Shown here: positions 1 through 7,757 of the stretch, piece by piece | Position numbering within the stretch: the first letter of the stretch is position 1 | Layout: each line of letters opens with the position of its first letter | Assembly (NCBI GenBank): GCA_002686115.1 | Contig: NZAF01000132.1 | Coordinates: forward strand, 1 to 20,083 | Direction of reading: 5' to 3' | Length of the DNA: 20,083 nucleotides | Source: Halobacteriovorax sp. | Lineage (GTDB): Bacteria > Bdellovibrionota > Bacteriovoracia > Bacteriovoracales > Bacteriovoracaceae | Notes under the pieces: model-generated | What the model was told of the DNA's origin: nothing | What the model saw: the letters and a program-made list of their open reading frames with translations, nothing else | Databases searched by the model: none | Program-made: the position numbers and the translations under genes

Positions 1-53
1 ACCTAGGTAACGATCTCTTTAGACACTTCAGACAAAAAGGTATGATTACTTGA
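1..53 (+). CDS. C-terminal end of an unidentified upstream gene (partial)
   Basis: Only one plus-strand frame is open from the window edge. It gives about 16 residues ending in DLFRHFRQKGMIT before a TGA at 51-53; the other two plus frames carry stops within the first ten bases. The TGA overlaps the TTG start of the next gene (TTGA at 50-53), as in a translationally coupled operon. The peptide is too short to assign to a family. That it is a real gene end is inferred from the overlap and from its protein-like composition. Confidence 0.5.
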   Translation, partial: LGNDLFRHFRQKGMIT

Positions 54-823
54 GATTAATTTTTTCTCTATTTTTTGCCCTACAAACTTTAGCTCTACCA
101 AAGAGTGTTGAGTTTATTTTTCTCTCGCCTAAAAAAACTAAGTCAACATTTCATTCTAATATTGAATATAAGTCAATTGCTATCAATGAAGACGATTGCG
201 TTCCCATGGGGGAGGGGTGTTTTCATCCCCAGCATGGATTTATTGAAAAAAAACCTACTGCAAAAATAATAAAAGAAGGTGATACTTCATCAGTTCTTGA
301 TAAGAAAAAAGACCTGAAAACAATTAATTCCGCAGAAGCTGATATGATTGATTGTAAGGAAGAAAAGTACTTTGACATTTTTTGTGGAAAAGCTAAAAAA
401 ATAAACAACTCAACCAGTGACTTAGAAATATGGATTGATACAAGTTCAAGTATGAGAAGAGTAGACTTCAGTTTAGAAAAAGATGAGTGTTATAGAAAAA
501 GCTTTGTTAAAAGACTTAAAGATGAGTGCGAGGCTGACTTTTCAACATTTGATACTTCCATAAAGTCATTAGGTGGACTTAATAATCTATGCTTAAATTA
601 TGGCCTTAATGATCAGAAGAGACTTATGGACTGGATAGATAGATCAGAAGCAAAGAAACTCATTATTATAACTGATATTGATGAAGCTAGTATGGAGCTT
701 AGAGATTATCTGTTTAAAATCGGCGCCGAGATAAAGGGCGCCGACTTAGGTGACTTTGATGGTGAGAAGCTTTTAAAACATATAGAAAAAATTTCTAAAA
801 ACTGTAAAGCTCCCAAGAACTAA
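50..823 (+). CDS. Exported VWA-like protein with a MIDAS-type motif
   Basis: The 257-residue product starts with a TTG; an AAAAAGG purine run ends 9 nt upstream and no ATG is available in frame. Residues 1-16 form a short hydrophobic signal peptide, so it is probably periplasmic or secreted. Residues 126-134 (EIWIDTSSS) carry the DxSxS signature of a von Willebrand factor A metal-ion-dependent adhesion site (D130, S132, S134). T169 and the ITDID stretch around D209 could supply the other two metal-site positions. The domain, about residues 124-247, is shorter than a classical VWA fold of about 180 residues. Eight cysteines (50, 57, 102, 112, 147, 160, 181, 252) suggest disulfides. The gene overlaps the upstream stop by 4 bp and converges on the lipoprotein gene. 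A VWA-like fold is likely; ligand and role are unknown. Confidence 0.75.
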   Translation: MRLIFSLFFALQTLALPKSVEFIFLSPKKTKSTFHSNIEYKSIAINEDDCVPMGEGCFHPQHGFIEKKPTAKIIKEGDTSSVLDKKKDLKTINSAEADMIDCKEEKYFDIFCGKAKKINNSTSDLEIWIDTSSSMRRVDFSLEKDECYRKSFVKRLKDECEADFSTFDTSIKSLGGLNNLCLNYGLNDQKRLMDWIDRSEAKKLIIITDIDEASMELRDYLFKIGAEIKGADLGDFDGEKLLKHIEKISKNCKAPKN

Positions 824-2334
824 ATACTTTCTTTCACTATGACATCAACATGATCAGTGAATTTATCTTGTGTTAAACTATAATCATTACCGATAAAACA
901 ATTACCTTGACCCGGCTTACAATGCTTATAATTACAGTTTTGATCAATGTAGCCAGTTTTTAAAGTCTTAACTTTCTTATCGTTCCTTTTTGTGAAATTT
1001 AATGGTTCGCTAATTTTTAAATAAAGTGAGTTATTGTCTGACAATGCTGTAACGTCTTTGTTATTAATCTGAACAACATCATTTCTATACTCATGAGATA
1101 ATTGCCTCTTGTTAATTAATTTCTTAAAGTGACATGTCTTCTCTTCTTCTGTGATAGTGTATCCTCTAGCCCCCTTTTTACAAAGATAGAATGAATTTAA
1201 ATAATCACAGTCGTGGCCGTTGATATTACGATTTCCTTTATCAAAGCTATTTCTAAGTCCCATGATTGATGGAATTTTTGTAATGTTTAAATCTCTCTCT
1301 CTTAAAAAAGTTAGTTGTCTTGTTATGGATTGCTGTTCTTGTGTAAAGGTTGTTGTTCTTGTAGAAATTTTATAGAAGTAATTACGTTGCTCCTTAAAGA
1401 TACTATTTCTAACATAGATGAAAGCATTTCCAATTAAAACCCATTTCCCATTATTGAATTCGTAGTCGTTGTGATCAAAGTCACGAGAGATCGTATTTGT
1501 AGTGTTAAATGTACTATCAATCATAAAGACTTTGTCACTTGCTGCTTGCACAAGTATGCCTGCCTTTTTTAATACTTCAATATTTGTCTTACCTAAATTA
1601 CTGATCTTTTTTACATCTTTATCAAATATAAATAGATTGTTATTTTTTTGTAGTTCATCAGACTCTAAAAGTACTCCCTCGTGATATGCATCATATGAGC
1701 CAAGAATAAAGCCTATTTGTGCTTTGTTTTGATATATCTTTTTTAATATGTCAGTATTCAGTCTAATGCTGCCTTGGAATTCTCCCAGTCTTTTTGCATA
1801 ATAAATTTTTAAGACTTGTAGTTGATTATCCTCCATTAATATAAGCTTTATTTCTAAGTCTTTTATGTTTAAAATGTTTTCAGTTTGATTTATATCGAAT
1901 TTTAAGTGAAGATCAGTTTCTTCTAGGTTTTTAAAATGTGAAATAATCTCAGCGTCAGTATTAGTGTTAATACTAACTTTATTAGATAAAAAGTTTAGAA
2001 TAGAATTATCAATTTTATTATTTAAGTAGAATCTCTTTTTAATCCTCTTTAAAGCCTGCTTGTCATTAGAAAAATGTAACTTTCCATGTTTCGAGTAGGC
2101 CTGAATATTTTCGATTTTGATTACTGGCTCTATTAGCAAATGAGATGATTCACTATCATCGACTTCTTTATCTGGATTTTGACTAGTGTTACTACTGTCA
2201 TTTTTAACAGACTCCTCATTGAAAGAAGATTGCTCGTGATATAAATTCTCTGGCTCAATTGTATTTTTCTTTCCGCAAGATGTAATGAGTAAAGGTATAA
2301 GAGAAATAAAGAAAACAGATTTAACTTTCAACAC
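820..2334 (-). CDS. Hypothetical lipoprotein (about 504 aa)
   Basis: I place the start at the GTG at 2334-2332 rather than the in-frame ATG at 2400. AAAGGA (2346-2341 on the minus strand) lies 6 nt before the GTG, whereas nothing SD-like precedes the ATG. The GTG start gives a 19-residue lipoprotein signal peptide ending in LLITSC, a fitting lipobox with the lipidated cysteine at residue 20; the ATG start would put 22 extra residues ahead of it. A polar Ser/Asn/Asp/Glu linker follows, then a long domain I do not recognise. The C-terminal quarter holds several cysteines (HDCDYL, YLCKKG, KTCHFKK and a C-x4-C-x5-C cluster near the end), probably oxidised in the periplasm. It converges on the VWA-like gene with a 4-bp overlap. 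No function is assigned. Confidence 0.75.
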   Translation of the reverse strand: MLKVKSVFFISLIPLLITSCGKKNTIEPENLYHEQSSFNEESVKNDSSNTSQNPDKEVDDSESSHLLIEPVIKIENIQAYSKHGKLHFSNDKQALKRIKKRFYLNNKIDNSILNFLSNKVSINTNTDAEIISHFKNLEETDLHLKFDINQTENILNIKDLEIKLILMEDNQLQVLKIYYAKRLGEFQGSIRLNTDILKKIYQNKAQIGFILGSYDAYHEGVLLESDELQKNNNLFIFDKDVKKISNLGKTNIEVLKKAGILVQAASDKVFMIDSTFNTTNTISRDFDHNDYEFNNGKWVLIGNAFIYVRNSIFKEQRNYFYKISTRTTTFTQEQQSITRQLTFLRERDLNITKIPSIMGLRNSFDKGNRNINGHDCDYLNSFYLCKKGARGYTITEEEKTCHFKKLINKRQLSHEYRNDVVQINNKDVTALSDNNSLYLKISEPLNFTKRNDKKVKTLKTGYIDQNCNYKHCKPGQGNCFIGNDYSLTQDKFTDHVDVIVKESI

Positions 2335-2464
2335 GTTTTTTCCTTTGTTAAGTTTGACTCTTTTTGCCACTATTTTTATGAAAGAAGTTAGATTTTCCAT
2401 GGTGGGATAAACTTAGTTCGGCGTGATTGAGACAGATGATTCCACTGTGGTAAATGCAATTTTA

Positions 2465-2482
2465 AAGTGATATAAGTCACTT
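2465..2482 (+). promoter_or_regulatory. Extended -10 promoter inside a palindrome abutting mutY
   Basis: TGATATAAG (2468-2476) matches an extended -10 element (TGnTATAAT, 5 of 6 in the hexamer). It sits 6 nt before the mutY ATG, so transcription would begin at or next to the start codon. The element lies within the inverted repeat AAGTGA (2465-2470) / TCACTT (2477-2482). There is no convincing -35 and no Shine-Dalgarno sequence in front of mutY. Leaderless expression is an inference. Confidence 0.4.
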
Positions 2483-3517
2483 ATGAATAAATTCAATGAA
2501 TTAATCTCTTGGTCTAAAGATTCATATGCTCATCTTCCATGGAGAAAGAGACGCTCTCTTTATCACACTCTTGTATCAGAAATCATGCTTCAGCAAACTA
2601 CTGTTGGGACAGTTCTAAATCATTTTGAAAGATTTATAGAGCTCTACCCAGATGTCGAAACACTTGCAAAATCTACAGAGGATGAAGTGTGTATTGCTTG
2701 GAAGGGGTTAGGTTATTATCGTCGAGCGAGAAACTTAAGAAAGGCAGCCATTGATATTTGTGAACATTTTGATGGTGAAATTCCTCTTTCTTATGAAGAT
2801 TTGACTTCAATTAAAGGGGTCGGTGAATATACAGCAAATGCAATTTTATCCATTGGTGAAGACAAAAAAGCACTTGCTATTGATGCAAATCTAGAGAGAA
2901 TTCTTTCTCGAATTTTTGGAATAAAAGAAAAGAAAGGTTTAAAGTTACAAAAGAAACTGAAGTCTAAATTTGTTAATGGTGAACTAGCTTTTGGAAGAAT
3001 AAAAAGTTACAGAGAATTAAATGAGTCGTTAATGGATCTTGGAAGAGTATTATGCCAAGCTAGAAAGACAGACTGTGCAATATGTCCCTTGAGAACAATC
3101 TGTATCGCAAATAAATCAAATGATCCTTTGGCATATCCTGAGACCCCGCAGGCTAAAGTGAAGAAGTACTATCAACTTGAACTACTAAGGGCTGTCGTCA
3201 TCAAAGGGAATAAAGTTTTGGGATATGAAAAATCTCAAGATGAGTGGCTAGCAGGGCAAGTTGAATTACCTACCTTCGTTGTTAAGTCAGACGACAGTAA
3301 TTTTAAAGGATATCCGAAATGGAATAATGACTTTAATAGTGATGTCTCGATAAAAACTTCAATTACAAAATATAAGATAGTGAATCATATTCAAGAGTTT
3401 GAGAAAAAAGAGTTACCTAAAAATAGTACATACAAATATTATGAATTAGATCCATTGAAAGTTAATTTTGCTACTGCAACCTTGAAAGTATTAAAGAAAA
3501 TAAATGTTATTAAATAA
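2483..3517 (+). CDS. mutY: A/G-specific adenine glycosylase MutY
   Basis: MutY removes adenine mispaired with 8-oxoguanine in base-excision repair in the cytoplasm. The 344-residue length fits the family (about 350 in E. coli). Visible signatures are LPWR (18-21), SEIMLQQT with catalytic Glu33, the helix-hairpin-helix LTSIKGVGEYTANAI (107-121), and catalytic Asp134 in AIDANLERIL. The [4Fe-4S] cysteines C191, C198, C201 and C207 have the diagnostic C-x6-C-x2-C-x5-C spacing. Residues 230-344 form the NUDIX-like C-terminal domain that reads the 8-oxoG strand; DEWLAGQVELP matches its conserved loop. The start ATG lacks a visible SD and abuts a palindrome. The 3' end overlaps the next gene by 14 bp. 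No key residue is missing. Confidence 0.96.
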   Translation: MNKFNELISWSKDSYAHLPWRKRRSLYHTLVSEIMLQQTTVGTVLNHFERFIELYPDVETLAKSTEDEVCIAWKGLGYYRRARNLRKAAIDICEHFDGEIPLSYEDLTSIKGVGEYTANAILSIGEDKKALAIDANLERILSRIFGIKEKKGLKLQKKLKSKFVNGELAFGRIKSYRELNESLMDLGRVLCQARKTDCAICPLRTICIANKSNDPLAYPETPQAKVKKYYQLELLRAVVIKGNKVLGYEKSQDEWLAGQVELPTFVVKSDDSNFKGYPKWNNDFNSDVSIKTSITKYKIVNHIQEFEKKELPKNSTYKYYELDPLKVNFATATLKVLKKINVIK

Positions 3518-4004
3518 AGCCCATGACATTTTAAATGCGATGAAAAGTCATGAATATTCTAATCATTCTTATGTTGATGAAAAAAATGGAGTTTATAGAT
3601 TCAATTGTGCAAGTTTTATCCTCTATCTCTTGTCATTATTGGGATTGAAATTAGACTCTAAAAGAACCTGTGACTTATATGATGAGCTGGATAGTTATGG
3701 AACGAGAGTTTTTGAACTCTATGATATCGAACCTGGAGATATTGTTATTTGGAAAAAGAATGTAATCCCAAAAAGAGGGGATTCAGGCCATGTTGCAATA
3801 GTTAATGCTATTCAAGGCAACCGTCTTCAAGTGATTGATTGTGTTAAGGAGTTACATGATCAGGATACGCGAGTATCTCCCGGAATAGGTATGGGTTGGA
3901 TTGAATTACTATCTAAGGATAATCAAATTGCAGGTTTTAGATGGCTAGGTAATTCAATTAAGACTAAATATACTGATATTAAAATAATTCGATTAAACCT
4001 ATAA
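3504..4004 (+). CDS. NlpC/P60- or CHAP-like cysteine peptidase/amidase
   Basis: The 166-residue protein has the layout of a papain-fold peptidoglycan amidase or peptidase. The nucleophile is likely Cys35 in FNCASF at the start of a hydrophobic helix. The PGDIVIW strand (77-83) is typical of NlpC/P60 and CHAP domains. The His is H96 in SGHVAIV, and Asp112 in VIDC is a plausible third polar residue. No signal peptide is evident, so it either acts in the cytoplasm, is exported in another way, or is a non-hydrolytic relative. The ATG at 3504 lies inside mutY (14-bp overlap), suggesting coupled translation. A later in-frame ATG at 3540 would still keep the catalytic residues. Its pairing with mutY has no obvious functional logic. 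Confidence 0.75.
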   Translation: MLLNKAHDILNAMKSHEYSNHSYVDEKNGVYRFNCASFILYLLSLLGLKLDSKRTCDLYDELDSYGTRVFELYDIEPGDIVIWKKNVIPKRGDSGHVAIVNAIQGNRLQVIDCVKELHDQDTRVSPGIGMGWIELLSKDNQIAGFRWLGNSIKTKYTDIKIIRLNL

Positions 4005-4061
4005 AACTAATTATTGATATAAAATAATTCAGTTTGGAAAAAGATAAAATATTAAAGCAGT

Positions 4062-4571
4062 TTACTTATAAACTCTTGTAATAGAATTTCTAGAAATTAT
4101 CTCCATAACCTCAAGGCTTTCTGGACTTATAAAGTCAGCGTATTGTTGCCAAAGAGACTTGACTTCAATTGCTGTACTTTCTTTTGTTACTTGAGAAGAG
4201 ACCTCTTGAAGAATCAGGTTTATTTCTTCTAATTCATTGTTATAAATTTCAGCCTGCTTCCTACTAATATTTAATTCAGCGGCATCACCTTTTGAGAGTT
4301 CTGAAAAAATAGGTTTCCCTTGCTCGTCGAGAATAACTAGTCCTAGAACTCCACCAAGAACGAGACCAGCAACAGTTCTTCCTTCAAAGTCCCAAATGAT
4401 TGTCCAAAGAGCTCCTCCAACGAGAGGTGCTCCTAATCCATACATGGCAACAGTAACTGCAGTGATTGGATTCCATATTGCTACGACGGCTGCAATGGCC
4501 GCTTTTGCTTGTTGCACAGGTGCGAAAGAGATCAGCATTGATAATAAAATTATTTTTATAGACTTTTTCAT
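4062..4571 (-). CDS. Small exported hydrophobic protein, unknown function
   Basis: The 169-residue product begins with a clear signal peptide (KK charged start, hydrophobic core, AKA-A cleavage site near residue 24). Two Gly/Ala-rich hydrophobic stretches follow, about residues 25-60 and 69-81, separated by a polar turn (WDFEGRT). The second half (about 90-169) is acidic, helical and probably coiled-coil (NNELEEINLILQEV). This fits a periplasmic or inner-membrane protein. I recognise no family. It stands alone on the minus strand, divergent from the GshB-like gene, with an unusual pair of direct repeats in its upstream region. Confidence 0.65.
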   Translation of the reverse strand: MKKSIKIILLSMLISFAPVQQAKAAIAAVVAIWNPITAVTVAMYGLGAPLVGGALWTIIWDFEGRTVAGLVLGGVLGLVILDEQGKPIFSELSKGDAAELNISRKQAEIYNNELEEINLILQEVSSQVTKESTAIEVKSLWQQYADFISPESLEVMEIISRNSITRVYK

Positions 4572-4600
4572 AAGTAACCTAAGTTTTTGTTCTCTTAAAT

Positions 4601-4632
4601 ACTCACTAATTTGACTTAAAAAGTCACTAATT
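4601..4632 (-). promoter_or_regulatory. Candidate operator: two 11-nt direct repeats 21 bp apart
   Basis: ACTCACTAATT (4601-4611) and AGTCACTAATT (4622-4632) differ at one base and start exactly 21 bp apart, two helical turns. Between them TGACTT (4612-4617) and AAGTCA (4621-4626) form an inverted repeat. They lie 30-61 bp upstream of the minus-strand ATG at 4571 and about 93-124 bp upstream of the GshB-like gene. The spacing suits a dimeric regulator; no regulator is identified. Confidence 0.35.
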
Positions 4633-4724
4633 AGGAGAAATTGTAAGCTTTTTTAAAACTTTGCAGATTCCTGTTTAGAAATGATCTAAATAGCCGAAAA
4701 GATTATAAAATAGGGAGTTAGATT

Positions 4725-5750
4725 ATGAATATCTGTTTTATCATGGATCCATGGGATTCACTTGATCCAGTCATAGACTCATCACTTAGGATCATTCACG
4801 AGGCTGCAGCTAGAGGGCACAGAGTTGCCATCTTTGAGCCAAAGAACTTAACAATTAGGGAAAATGAAACATATGCTTTTGCTAGTATTTTACAAAAAAT
4901 GGACAAGGTTCCAGAAAGCATTCCATCATTTTATAAGAAAGTGAAGTTTAGAAAATCAAGAGTTCCTGTGAAAGGTTTTGATGTAATATTTTTAAGGAAA
5001 GATCCTCCTATAGATAATCTCATGCTTAACTTCTTAGACTCAGTTAAACACGATGCACTTATCATTAATAATATTGATGGCCTAAGAAAAGCTAATAATA
5101 AAATCTATACCACATCATTTGAAGATGCTCATGAATTTGTGCCAGAAACATATGTATCAAAAGATATTGATTATCTTGAATCTGTCATTGTTGATTCGAA
5201 AAAAGATAAAATGGTTTTAAAGCCTCTAGACGGTTATGGCGGAAAGGGTGTCATTATTCTTGAAACTCAGGCTAAGATGAATATTAGGTCACTTTTAGAA
5301 TTTTATATTGATGGTTCTGGAGAAAAGAATTATGTCATCTTACAAGAGTATATTGCTGGAGCTGACAAAGGTGATGTGCGAGTTTTAATGCTCGACGGAG
5401 AACCGATTGGGGCCATGAAAAGAGTTCCTAAAGAGGGAGATGCTAGAAGTAATGTTCATGCCGGAGGTAAGGCGCATAAGTATACTCTTACAAAGTCAGA
5501 AAAAGAGATGTGTAGAAAGATAGGAAGAAAGCTTGTTGAAGATGGAATTGACTTTGCGGGATTAGACATTATTAATGGTAAACTACTTGAAGTAAATGTT
5601 CTCTCTCCTGGTGGTATCACGCGAATTAATAAGTTTAATAAAGTAAAACTTCAAAAACAGATTATAGATTTTGCTGAAAATATATACCGTAGAAGAGAAA
5701 AGGCACTAAATAGAAAACTATACTTCAAGCAAGAACTTGAAGAAGCTTAG
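4725..5750 (+). CDS. GshB-like ATP-grasp ligase
   Basis: The 341-residue protein is a close relative of prokaryotic glutathione synthetase. FIMDPWDSL (5-13) and FLRKDPPID (89-97) match the GshB N-domain. MVLKPLDGYGGKGV (163-176) is the ATP-grasp lysine plus glycine-rich loop, QEYI (207-210) the hinge, and RSNVHAGGKA (241-250) the small loop seen in GshB. EVNVLSPGGI (289-298) supplies the metal-binding Glu and Asn. GshB joins glycine to gamma-glutamylcysteine, but no gshA is present here. The gene is followed 6 bp later by an amidohydrolase-DUF1704 fusion, which points instead to an amidoligase acting on a peptide or protein. AGGGAG precedes the ATG. The ATP-grasp assignment is firm; the substrate is open. 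Confidence 0.88.
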   Translation: MNICFIMDPWDSLDPVIDSSLRIIHEAAARGHRVAIFEPKNLTIRENETYAFASILQKMDKVPESIPSFYKKVKFRKSRVPVKGFDVIFLRKDPPIDNLMLNFLDSVKHDALIINNIDGLRKANNKIYTTSFEDAHEFVPETYVSKDIDYLESVIVDSKKDKMVLKPLDGYGGKGVIILETQAKMNIRSLLEFYIDGSGEKNYVILQEYIAGADKGDVRVLMLDGEPIGAMKRVPKEGDARSNVHAGGKAHKYTLTKSEKEMCRKIGRKLVEDGIDFAGLDIINGKLLEVNVLSPGGITRINKFNKVKLQKQIIDFAENIYRRREKALNRKLYFKQELEEA

Positions 5751-5756
5751 GGATTT

Positions 5757-7757
5757 ATGCAAAAACTTAGTATTGAAGAGATTATCTCTCGAATTGATAA
5801 GGAAATCGAATTTAGCTGTGTAAGTGATGATAATTCATTTACTCTTCATATTGCTGAGTATGTTCCATATGTCTGTGCAGCTATCCATAACGGTGATGGA
5901 TTTAGAAAAGAGCTAGAGTCAAAAACACTTCTTTCAAAAGAAGAGAGGTGGTATGAAGAAGACCCTTCAACCGCGGACTTCATATCAGCATTACCAATTA
6001 GAATAATTGGTAATGATAGTCGGTATGAGTATGATTTAAATCGAGACCCTAAAACATGTGTCTATGAGACAGCGTGGGGCAAAGAGATTTGGAAAACACC
6101 TCTCAGTGCTTTAGAAAAGAAAAAATCTATTAAGAAGCATGCTGATTTTTACAAAGTTGTAGACGCGTTGATTCGTAAATTACAAAGAAAGTTTAAGGCC
6201 TGTGTCGTCTACGATATTCATTCTTATAATTACAAGAGAATTATAGAGAAAGACCCACCGATGTTTAATGTCGGAACGGCCAATGTTGATTCAAAATTTA
6301 AAAGTCATATCAATGACTGGCTTAAAAGATTAGAAGTTTTAAGGTCAGATTACTTTGTGAATCAAACTAGAGAGAATGATGTTTTTCAAGGACATGGATA
6401 CTTCTTAAAGCATATTTCCAAGAAATATAAGAATACACTTGTTCTCGCCACAGAGGTACGAAAAAGCTACTGTGATGAAGAAACAGGTGAAATATATCCA
6501 GAAGTTGTTGAAGAATTAAAGATTGGTTTTAAAAAAGCAATTATCTCAAATGCGAAAAAGTTTATAGAGGCCAAGGCAAATATTACTTATGCTAAGAGGG
6601 CGCATTTATTAGCATCAGATGTAGAGCCTATTGCAAAGAAGGTCGATGCAAGGCTTTATAAATTATTAAGAACATTTGATATCCTTCAATATGTAAATCC
6701 TAAAAACTTACAGGCAGAAAAGAAAAAGTTTTTTAGATCAAAATTTAAAAAGAATCCAAACTTTCTTTATAAACCTTTAAGCTTAGATATTAATCTATTT
6801 AAGAGAAAACTATACGATATTCCAGTTGATCAAATTGGAGATGTTTCATTAAAGAAGATTTACCTAGGAGTTTTAGAAGCTCACGCTGATCAGGTAGAAT
6901 TACTAAACTATCGCGGTGATATGAAGTTTAGATACCTTAGCCTGAAATATTTTGGTGAACCAGATAAAAATGAAATTGCTATTTCAAATTATTTGCTGAG
7001 TTCTCCTGATCGTGAAGAGTCATATGAAAAAGCATCTGACGAACTTGCTCTAAAAGAACTTGGAGAAGAAGTTCGCCACTATGGTTTTACTGGTAAGATT
7101 GTTCTATCCAGTAATATACCTGCCGGTGCTTTATTCATCCCTTCTAAAAATCAACTTGTTGTTAAAAAGGGAGCTGGCATTGATGTTAATTATTTGAAAG
7201 CTTTAAAACATCATGAAATCGGTGTTCACATGCTAACGACTGAAAATGCCCAAAGACAAGATTTAAAAGTATTAAGGCTTGGACTGCCTTTAAATACGAT
7301 GACTCAAGAGGGGCTTGCCATACTAAGTGAATACCAGTCAGGTCATTTCTCCCTAGAGAGACTTAAAGAAATTGCTCTAAGAACAGTAGCGATAAAGCAT
7401 ATGTTAAAAGAAAATGATTTTTCAGAAACTTTTCATTATTTAATTGATACATTTAGAATTTCAGAAGATAAATCCTTCTATATAACGACAAGAGTATATA
7501 GAGGAGGCGGATTTACAAAAGACTATCTATATCTAAGAGGTTTTATACAAGTTAAAAAGATGGTTGATAGTGGAAAAGATATCACACCTCTTTATGTTGG
7601 AAAGACATCACTTGATTATTTACCAGAGCTCAAAGAATTGATAGATCGCGATATCATCTATAAGCCAAGTTTTACACCAAGAAGTCTAAGTATGAAAAAA
7701 GAAAAAGATGAGGTTATAGAGTATCTTTTGTCAGGACTCTATTCCAAACTCCTTTAA
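5757..7757 (+). CDS. N-formylglutamate amidohydrolase-DUF1704 (QEGLA) peptidase fusion
   Basis: The 666-residue protein joins two enzyme domains. Residues about 20-275 resemble N-formylglutamate amidohydrolase: IHNGDGFRKELE (43-54), ERWYEEDPST (63-72), DSRYEYDLNR (87-96), YDIHSYN (152-158) and ATEVRKSY (231-238). Residues about 280-666 are DUF1704, often labelled flavohemoglobin expression-modulating QEGLA motif protein. They carry HEIGVH (486-491), an HExxxH zinc site, and TQEGLA (516-521), whose Glu518 is a plausible third zinc ligand. The DUF1704 family includes the animal MATCAP tubulin carboxypeptidases, so C-terminal residue removal is a reasonable expectation. No signal peptide: cytoplasmic. 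It lies 6 bp after the ATP-grasp gene, with AGGGA overlapping that gene's stop region. It overlaps oligopeptidase B tail to tail by 27 bp. The physiological substrate is unknown. Confidence 0.88.
   Translation: MQKLSIEEIISRIDKEIEFSCVSDDNSFTLHIAEYVPYVCAAIHNGDGFRKELESKTLLSKEERWYEEDPSTADFISALPIRIIGNDSRYEYDLNRDPKTCVYETAWGKEIWKTPLSALEKKKSIKKHADFYKVVDALIRKLQRKFKACVVYDIHSYNYKRIIEKDPPMFNVGTANVDSKFKSHINDWLKRLEVLRSDYFVNQTRENDVFQGHGYFLKHISKKYKNTLVLATEVRKSYCDEETGEIYPEVVEELKIGFKKAIISNAKKFIEAKANITYAKRAHLLASDVEPIAKKVDARLYKLLRTFDILQYVNPKNLQAEKKKFFRSKFKKNPNFLYKPLSLDINLFKRKLYDIPVDQIGDVSLKKIYLGVLEAHADQVELLNYRGDMKFRYLSLKYFGEPDKNEIAISNYLLSSPDREESYEKASDELALKELGEEVRHYGFTGKIVLSSNIPAGALFIPSKNQLVVKKGAGIDVNYLKALKHHEIGVHMLTTENAQRQDLKVLRLGLPLNTMTQEGLAILSEYQSGHFSLERLKEIALRTVAIKHMLKENDFSETFHYLIDTFRISEDKSFYITTRVYRGGGFTKDYLYLRGFIQVKKMVDSGKDITPLYVGKTSLDYLPELKELIDRDIIYKPSFTPRSLSMKKEKDEVIEYLLSGLYSKLL

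Noticed and set aside
4009..4029. AATTATT/AATAATT hairpin after the NlpC/P60-like gene as a terminator
   Set aside because: The stem is pure A/T and no U-tract follows, so it is too weak to call. A similar 17-nt stretch at the gene end (from about 3974) shows how common such A/T strings are here.
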